Source: Candidatus Dojkabacteria bacterium
Lineage (GTDB): Bacteria > Patescibacteriota > Dojkabacteria > J137
NCBI GenBank assembly: GCA_020429495.1
Contig: JAGQLJ010000044.1
Coordinates: 1 to 28,377 of the forward strand
DNA: 28,377 bases
Direction: 5' to 3'
Of the stretch, positions 23,688-28,377 are shown piece after piece. Made by a program: the position numbers and the translations under genes. Position 1 is the stretch's first letter, and every line of letters starts with the position of its first letter. Below the pieces are notes generated by a model. The model was not told the DNA's origin. It saw only the letters and a list, made by a program, of their open reading frames with translations, and did not search any database.

Positions 23688-25625
23688 CTACTCAACTGTC
23701 TTGCCTTCCTCAGATTTATCAGCCCCTGGCTGATCAACTACTTCACCTTCTTCAGCATTTGGTTTATCTTCAGATTCACCTTCAGCTTGTGTTTCTCCAC
23801 CAGCATCTTCGTAAACTTTAGCACCAACTTCTTGCATTTTCTCCATTAATTCATTTGATAGAGTTTTTAGCTTTTCTAAATCAGCATCGTCTGCTTTTGC
23901 TAACTCTTCTTTTATTTCTTTATTTTTATCTTCTAGAGTTGTTTTTTGATCTTCAGAAATTTTATCTGCATGATCTTTCAAAAGCTTTTCTGATTGGAAT
24001 ACATAACTATCAGCATCGTTTCTTACTTTTAGTTTTTCCATTTCTTCTTTATCTTTTGACGCATTTTCTTCAGCTTCTTTTACTAACTTATCAATTTCCT
24101 CTTGATCTAATTGAGTTGATGCAGTAATAGTAATATCTTGCTCTTTTCCTGTACCTTTATCTTTTGCTTTTACATTTAGAATTCCGTTTGCATCAATTTT
24201 GAATGTTACTTCAAACTGAGGAACACCTCTTGGAGCTGCAGGAATTCCATCTAGTCTAAATGTTCCAAGAACTTTATTATCTTTAGCTAATGGTCGCTCT
24301 CCTTGCAAAACCTTTACATCAATTGCTGGTTGATTATCTACACCAGTTGTAAATCGATCTTCAGATTTTTCTGTAGGAATTGTTGTGTTTCTTGGAATTA
24401 AAACATGCATTTGACCTGCATTTACTTCTAGTCCAAGAGATAGTGGAGTAACGTCTAATAGAGTAATATCGTCCACTTCTTTATCTCCAGCTAGCACTGC
24501 TCCTTGTAGGGCCGCACCAACTGCAACAACTTCGTCTGGATTAACAGAAATATTTGGTTCTTTTCCAAAAAATTCTTTTACTTTATTTTTTACCATTGGC
24601 ATTCTTGTCATTCCACCAACCATTACCACCTCGTTAATCTCTGATTTCTCAACACCGGCATCTTTTAGTGCTTGTCTTACTGAATCAAAAGTTTTGTCTA
24701 CTAAATCAGATACTAATTTTTCCATATCGGCCTTCTTTAGAGTCATTCTAAAGTGCTTTGGCCCTTTTGCATCTGCCGTAATGTATGGAAGGTTAACTTC
24801 TGTTTGCTCAGAACTTGAAAGAGCAATTTTTGCTTTTTCTGCAGCTTCTTTTAATCTTTGTAGTGCAGCAGGGTCTTCTTTTAGATCAATCCCTTGTTCT
24901 TTTTTGAATTCGTCTACAAAGTTATCTATAAGTCTTTGGTCAAAATCATCTCCTCCCAAGTGAGTATCACCAGAAGTTGATTTAACTTCGTAAATACCAT
25001 CTCCTATTTCTAGAATAGAAACATCGAATGTTCCTCCTCCTAAATCGTAAACAGCTATTGTTTGGTCTCCAGATTTCTCTAAACCATAAGCAATTGCTGC
25101 AGCTGTTGGTTCGTTAATAATTCTTTTTACATCAAGCCCTGCAATTTTACCTGCATTTTTAGTTGCTTGCCTTTGTGAATCGTCAAAATATGCAGGCACT
25201 GTGATTACAGCGCCATCAACAGATTCACCTAAGAATGCTTCTGCATCTGCTTTAATTTTTGCCAAAACTTTTGCAGATACTTCTTCTGGAGTTACCCATT
25301 TGTCTCCAAATTGAATTTCAATTCCTCCTTTTGAACTTTTTCTAGTTTTAAAAGGCACCAATTCCAAATCTTTTTTTACAGATGCATCATCGTATTTAAG
25401 CCCTATAAATCTCTTTACTGAATAAAAAGTTTGTTCTGGATTTGTAACCATTTGGTTTTTTGCAGTAATTCCAGCAATTTCAGATTTGCTGTCTACATCA
25501 ATTGCTACAACTGATGGAGTAGTTCGGTTACCTTCTTTGTTTGTTATAACCTCAGGTTTTCCAGCTTGAACAAATGCAAAAGCTGAGTTTGTAGTTCCTA
25601 AATCGATTCCAATAATCTTTCCCAT
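23688..25625 (-). CDS. dnaK: Molecular chaperone DnaK (Hsp70)
   Basis: This ATP-dependent Hsp70 folds and protects proteins in the cytoplasm with DnaJ and GrpE. The 645-residue protein has phosphate-loop GIDLGTTNSAFA (5-16), the NEPTAAAIAYGL connect-1 region, phosphate-2 DLGGGTFDVSIL, the adenosine motif VVMVGGMTRMP, the linker DDITLLDVTPLSLGLE with the VDDITLLD core, the substrate-binding domain and a helical lid. The acidic C-terminal tail (DKSEEGKTVE) lacks the usual EEVD-like or GG-rich pattern but is normal for bacteria. The gene has its own CIRCE-overlapped promoter, and dnaJ is not adjacent. Confidence 0.97.
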   Translation of the reverse strand: MGKIIGIDLGTTNSAFAFVQAGKPEVITNKEGNRTTPSVVAIDVDSKSEIAGITAKNQMVTNPEQTFYSVKRFIGLKYDDASVKKDLELVPFKTRKSSKGGIEIQFGDKWVTPEEVSAKVLAKIKADAEAFLGESVDGAVITVPAYFDDSQRQATKNAGKIAGLDVKRIINEPTAAAIAYGLEKSGDQTIAVYDLGGGTFDVSILEIGDGIYEVKSTSGDTHLGGDDFDQRLIDNFVDEFKKEQGIDLKEDPAALQRLKEAAEKAKIALSSSEQTEVNLPYITADAKGPKHFRMTLKKADMEKLVSDLVDKTFDSVRQALKDAGVEKSEINEVVMVGGMTRMPMVKNKVKEFFGKEPNISVNPDEVVAVGAALQGAVLAGDKEVDDITLLDVTPLSLGLEVNAGQMHVLIPRNTTIPTEKSEDRFTTGVDNQPAIDVKVLQGERPLAKDNKVLGTFRLDGIPAAPRGVPQFEVTFKIDANGILNVKAKDKGTGKEQDITITASTQLDQEEIDKLVKEAEENASKDKEEMEKLKVRNDADSYVFQSEKLLKDHADKISEDQKTTLEDKNKEIKEELAKADDADLEKLKTLSNELMEKMQEVGAKVYEDAGGETQAEGESEDKPNAEEGEVVDQPGADKSEEGKTVE

Positions 25626-25643
25626 AGGATTTTTTTAATAAAT

Positions 25644-25649
25644 AGTATA
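25644..25649 (-). promoter_or_regulatory. Second possible -10 of dnaK
   Basis: TATACT on the minus strand lies 18 bases before the dnaK ATG, at the spacing seen for other genes in this window. It would give a HrcA-independent start. No clear -35. A small hairpin GCTGC-GTA-GCAGC (25669-25657) lies just upstream. Confidence 0.3.
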
Positions 25650-25690
25650 GATTTAAGCTGCTACGCAGCGAATGTTTATATTACTTAATA

Positions 25691-25720
25691 ATATTACAAT
25701 GCTTAGCAGGAATGAGTCAA
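25691..25720 (-). promoter_or_regulatory. dnaK promoter overlapped by CIRCE
   Basis: Minus strand TTGACT (25720-25715) and TAATAT (25696-25691), 18 bases apart, form a sigma70-type promoter. The -35 lies inside the spacer of the CIRCE element, so a bound HrcA repressor would block it. The predicted leader to the dnaK ATG is about 60 bases. Confidence 0.6.
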
Positions 25721-25729
25721 GAGTGCTAA
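25703..25729 (-). promoter_or_regulatory. Imperfect CIRCE (HrcA operator)
   Basis: The CIRCE consensus is TTAGCACTC-N9-GAGTGCTAA. On the minus strand the first arm TTAGCACTC is perfect (25729-25721), the spacer is exactly 9 bases, and the second arm reads TCCTGCTAA (25711-25703), matching 6 of 9. This is the classic heat-shock repressor site. HrcA itself is not encoded in the window. Confidence 0.75.
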
Positions 25730-25738
25730 CAATCTTGT

Positions 25739-27022
25739 TTATGCTTCAGAAATATCACTAAAAGGACGTTGTACACGCTTCCTATCGCCTGTTCGGCCAT
25801 ATATACTCTGTAAGTATTGCTGCCGATATGCAGGGTTTGCCAGCCATAAGCTATAGCCTCCAGAAGTAACATCAATTACTTCTACATTCTTGAGGACATC
25901 GGTTTCAAAATTTTTAAATCGCATATATGCTTCTTGAAATTTATCCCCAATAGTTATAGCTTTTTCTCGATCACCCCCTGATTGAATATATTTCTCTAAT
26001 TGTTCTCGAATTAAATTAAAAATTGGTGGATTTTTGCCTTCAAATAATCTTTCAAGTGATATTACTTTATTAAAAACTGGTCTACCATGTCTATCACTTG
26101 GTAAGGTTTCATCAGAGAGTACTAGCTTTAAAGTTTCAATATATAAATCAGGTATTTGAGGTAATACGTTAATATTTATACTTTGTTCTTGATCAGAAAT
26201 AGATTCAAGAGGGAAGGGATCCAGAAATTCATTTGAAGATGATGCAATAGCCGAAACAAAGCAATTCCACCTTAGAGCTCTCTCTAGTTCGGGGGATAAC
26301 TCAGCATCTCCTGTGCTTGTTAGTATATAGTTTGTAAATGCTTTAGACATACCGATTCTAACAGGCTTCTGATTAAAATATTTATGTGCTAAAAATCCTT
26401 GAATGCTTTCATCATCCCATTCTTGAGATATAAGAGATTCTACTATGGGCATATATTCTTCGGAACTTTCAATAGAACCTTCAATTGGTTGATAAATCTG
26501 CATATTTCCAACTATGCGATTAAGGTGTTGTCTAATTCTGAAGGCTTCATCTCCAGATTGCATTAATTCATCTTTAGTATTACCTCTCTTATTTCGTTTA
26601 TGTAGTTCTTGTGAAGGTAATCCTTCAAAAGTTATTCTAAAGTAACGTTCTTGTATTGCTTCTAGAAGTTGCAATGGAGAGTAATCTTCTTCTAGTAAAT
26701 TTAGTGTAGATCTTTCAGTTATTACATTCACTAAGCCATTCCTAAATAGATCTTTCAATACTTCTAAATCATCTTGATTAACAACTTGTTCAAGAAGCTC
26801 CAAACTATGATTAATCCTATTAACCACAAATACAGGATAATGGGGATATTCTCTAGTATGTGCATATCTAGGTTTAGAGTCAGGTAGGTGCGTAATATAA
26901 GTTTGGTAACTTAGATTAGGGGGCTGAATACCATTAGCTTGAGCGTAATAAAGCTGGTTATCTTGAAAGATAATTTCAGCTGAATCACTGTCATTAATAT
27001 CAAAACTTTTATTAGCATCCAT
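25739..27022 (-). CDS. Hypothetical 427-residue protein between grpE and dnaK
   Basis: I do not recognise this protein. It starts eight bases after the grpE stop, so it is almost certainly co-transcribed and perhaps translationally coupled with grpE. Its stop is only 10 bases from the CIRCE element of dnaK. It is soluble and mostly helical, with no membrane helix or signal peptide. Segments such as SLELLEQVVNQDDLEVLKDLF (about 73-93), the basic KRNKRGNTKDE (about 142-152) and a C-terminal ANPAYRQQYLQSIYGRTGDRKRVQR (about 396-420) stand out. It shows none of the J-domain HPD, AAA+, zinc-finger or Hsp20 motifs. Some arginine codons are CGT/CGA, while the core genes here use mainly AGA. Position suggests a stress or chaperone link; this is inference. 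Confidence 0.7.
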   Translation of the reverse strand: MDANKSFDINDSDSAEIIFQDNQLYYAQANGIQPPNLSYQTYITHLPDSKPRYAHTREYPHYPVFVVNRINHSLELLEQVVNQDDLEVLKDLFRNGLVNVITERSTLNLLEEDYSPLQLLEAIQERYFRITFEGLPSQELHKRNKRGNTKDELMQSGDEAFRIRQHLNRIVGNMQIYQPIEGSIESSEEYMPIVESLISQEWDDESIQGFLAHKYFNQKPVRIGMSKAFTNYILTSTGDAELSPELERALRWNCFVSAIASSSNEFLDPFPLESISDQEQSININVLPQIPDLYIETLKLVLSDETLPSDRHGRPVFNKVISLERLFEGKNPPIFNLIREQLEKYIQSGGDREKAITIGDKFQEAYMRFKNFETDVLKNVEVIDVTSGGYSLWLANPAYRQQYLQSIYGRTGDRKRVQRPFSDISEA

Positions 27023-27030
27023 ATTCTAAT

Positions 27031-27552
27031 TTACTTTCCAACAATAACTTTAGCAGCCTTCAAAATTCCATCTTTATCTGCATATTTATAGGCTGAACTT
27101 ATAACAGCAATAACCTTACCGGCATTTTTTTCATCAGGCACTGCTTGTATTGCCTCCATTGTATTGCTGTCAAAATCATCACCAACTTTTATTTCTATCG
27201 CATCAATACCTGCATTTCTAACTGTTGCTTTTAATTTTTCCTGAGCAGTTGTTATTGAAGATTTTGCTCTGTCTAAATCTAAATCTGAATCATCTAAAGC
27301 TAATTGCAGATCGTCATTAATTTCTAAAATTTCTTGAATTAAACCCATATTTGCCATTGCTCCAAACATTGCCTTTTCGCCTTCTATTCTTTTCTTAAAG
27401 TTTTCAAAATCTGCCATTACTCTTAATCTTCTTTCTTTTTCATTTTCAAGTTCTTGTTTAACTTGATCTAACTCACTAATCTCGGATTGATTTATTTCTT
27501 CATTAGGATTAGTTTGGTTTTTATCAGCCTTTGGCTGTCTATCTTTTGACAT
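27031..27552 (-). CDS. grpE: Nucleotide exchange factor GrpE
   Basis: GrpE releases ADP from DnaK. The 173-residue protein has the usual layout: an acidic, Gln/Asn-rich N-terminus, a long dimerising coiled coil (about 25-70, including ENEKERRLRVMADFENFKKR), a four-helix-bundle region (about 75-115), and the C-terminal beta domain. That domain has the conserved GDDFDSNTMEAIQAVPDEKNAGKVIAVISSAY (about 124-155) and ends GILKAAKVIVGK. It heads the minus-strand chaperone block. An extended -10 lies 25 bases before its ATG. Confidence 0.95.
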   Translation of the reverse strand: MSKDRQPKADKNQTNPNEEINQSEISELDQVKQELENEKERRLRVMADFENFKKRIEGEKAMFGAMANMGLIQEILEINDDLQLALDDSDLDLDRAKSSITTAQEKLKATVRNAGIDAIEIKVGDDFDSNTMEAIQAVPDEKNAGKVIAVISSAYKYADKDGILKAAKVIVGK

Positions 27553-27577
27553 AATACTTCTAAATTTAACTAAATGT

Positions 27578-27586
27578 ATTTTAACA
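27578..27586 (-). promoter_or_regulatory. Extended -10 promoter of grpE
   Basis: TGTTAAAAT on the minus strand fits TGN-TAAAAT and lies 25 bases before the grpE start. No standard -35 and no CIRCE is found near it. Confidence 0.45.
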
Positions 27587-27605
27587 CGAGAACAGTAATG
27601 AGTAT

Positions 27606-27655
27606 TCAGTAATTAGTACTGAGCGAGTAGAAATTAGATGAGTAGAAAGTAGAAA
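27606..27655. repeat. Short repeats in the grpE / kinase-like divergent promoter region
   Basis: An inverted repeat TCAGTA-N5-TACTGA (27606-27622) is followed by three copies of AGTAGAAA at 27626, 27641 and 27648. They are upstream of both divergent promoters and could be operator boxes or low-complexity drift. Confidence 0.35.
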
Positions 27656-27675
27656 TGGGTATAGCTAGAAAATAG

Positions 27676-27704
27676 TTGTCAGAAAAATAAGTTTTTACTA
27701 TGCT
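27676..27704 (+). promoter_or_regulatory. Sigma70-type promoter of the gene at 27725
   Basis: TTGTCA (27676-27681), a 17-base spacer and TATGCT (27699-27704) form a good promoter. The ATG follows 20 bases later, the same spacing as at other genes in the window. Confidence 0.5.
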
Positions 27705-27724
27705 TAAGCAGAATTATTCCTCAA

Positions 27725-28377
27725 ATGTCAGATCAAATTATAGAAACTACAACAGATTTAGATAGCACAGAATTGCTATGTGCAGAACTATTAAATGCTG
27801 ATTATAATGCTAAATTTTCTGAACTAGCTGAAAAACTTCCTTCAGAATATGCTGTAATCATAACTAATTGGATAGAAAGCCCTATATTTGATCTATCTAA
27901 TCCAGTGGCATATGCGGCAACATTTTCAGCCCTTAATCATGCAATAGAATCTGATAATCCTATTCAGTTGGAAAATGTAATGAAAACATTATTTGCCATG
28001 GATGAACCTAGTGATGAACTTTTAGATAGTTTTAAAGAAGGGCATAGAGAAGTTTATAGAGAATTAGGAAAAAAGATTGCAGCAGAAATTGCTTCAGGTA
28101 AAAGATCAGAGTTATTTTTACATAGCTGTATGTATGGTGGAAAGTCATCCTTAGCTACATATATTATTATGGAGCTGGAAGAGAAATATGATTATACAAA
28201 AACAGTATTAATTACTGGAGAACTTGGTGATACCAAAACCAGGCCAAGGTTACTTAGAGAAAAGAACGAAGAGGATTCAGATTATGATTGGAACGCGCAC
28301 AGAATTTTTTCAGGTGTAGATCCAAAATACCCTGCAAATATTGATCATATAAAAAGAATTATTGAAGATGAAAAAGG
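27725..28377 (+). CDS. Thymidine-kinase-like P-loop protein with N-terminal extension, 3'-truncated
   Basis: The frame is open from ATG 27725 to the window end (217 codons seen). The first about 125 residues are helical, acidic and not recognised. A nucleotide-binding region follows: LFLHSCMYGGKSSLATYI (130-147) resembles the thymidine kinase P-loop GPMFSGKS, and VLITGELGDTKTRPRLL (161-177) resembles the strand and 'DTR' segment of TK1-type kinases. If correct it would phosphorylate thymidine or a related substrate for salvage, as expected in a nucleotide-scavenging bacterium. The lasso and zinc-binding regions lie beyond the window. Alternatively it is another P-loop ATPase. The N-terminal extension is unusual for TK. 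Confidence 0.55.
   Translation, partial: MSDQIIETTTDLDSTELLCAELLNADYNAKFSELAEKLPSEYAVIITNWIESPIFDLSNPVAYAATFSALNHAIESDNPIQLENVMKTLFAMDEPSDELLDSFKEGHREVYRELGKKIAAEIASGKRSELFLHSCMYGGKSSLATYIIMELEEKYDYTKTVLITGELGDTKTRPRLLREKNEEDSDYDWNAHRIFSGVDPKYPANIDHIKRIIEDEK

Noticed and set aside
24694..24963. Plus-strand ORF opposite dnaK
   Set aside because: Shadow of a strongly conserved gene; the sequence has no independent protein-like features.
27613..27648. CIRCE-like words TTAGTACTG and GAGTAGAAA upstream of grpE
   Set aside because: Spacing is 3 (or 18) bases instead of 9 and both arms are poor matches; not a CIRCE.
1..28377. Alternative genetic code (UGA as glycine)
   Set aside because: TGA is used as a normal stop in several tightly overlapping gene pairs and does not occur inside the core genes.

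Overview
The window is an AT-rich (roughly 30 percent G+C by eye), densely packed bacterial chromosome segment. The genes are mostly small, intergenic gaps are short, many reading frames lack a Shine-Dalgarno sequence, and there are many unrecognised, acidic, Ser/Asn-rich proteins. Together with secG, a truncated division cluster (mraZ-rsmH-ftsL-ftsI), LemA, a membrane-anchored family 5 solute-binding protein and an LPxTA-tailed surface protein, this suggests a Candidate Phyla Radiation (Patescibacteria) genome, perhaps of the Dojkabacteria/Katanobacteria/Microgenomates type. The lineage is inference from style and gene content; no rRNA is present. TGA ends several genes (for example the ATGA overlaps at 402-405 and 17943-17946), so the UGA-glycine code of Gracilibacteria/Absconditabacteria does not apply.

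Layout. 1-3300 (+): end of a small membrane protein, secG, a large anchored peptide-binding protein, a small unknown gene and a terminator. 3350-6966 (+): three tandem MraZ boxes and a -10 element, then mraZ, rsmH, an FtsL-like gene and ftsI. 6963-8191 (-): an unknown small protein, tRNA-Gln(UUG) and an XRE-type regulator with a PAS-like sensor region. 8365-9408 (+): LemA and a SnoaL-like protein. 9409-11055 (-): a Kef-type cation/proton antiporter. 11199-11837 (+): a secreted, cell-wall-sorted protein. 11901-13679 (-): an M3 oligoendopeptidase. 13775-15166 (+): an Nramp-like transporter. 15163-15771 (-): a HAD hydrolase. 15828-16929 (+): two unknown proteins. 16996-20850 (+): two tandem ABC export systems in one operon. 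20952-22831 (-): two large unknown, probably envelope-associated proteins. 23191-23505 (+): a small unknown protein. 23688-27552 (-): grpE, an unknown 427-residue protein and dnaK, with an imperfect CIRCE operator before dnaK. 27725-28377 (+): a partial gene with a thymidine-kinase-like P-loop.

How the parts fit. Division and peptidoglycan genes are under an apparent MraZ autoregulatory site. Chaperone genes show a HrcA/CIRCE-type signal at dnaK only. The peptide-binding protein and the oligoendopeptidase suggest use of scavenged peptides. The secretion subunit, the sorted surface protein, LemA, the ABC exporters and several anchored unknowns point to an envelope-focused region. I see no insertion sequences, CRISPR arrays, prophage or rRNA. 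The most attractive undescribed items are the protein inserted between grpE and dnaK, the paired envelope proteins with their repeat-bearing promoter, and the N-terminally extended kinase-like gene at the right edge.
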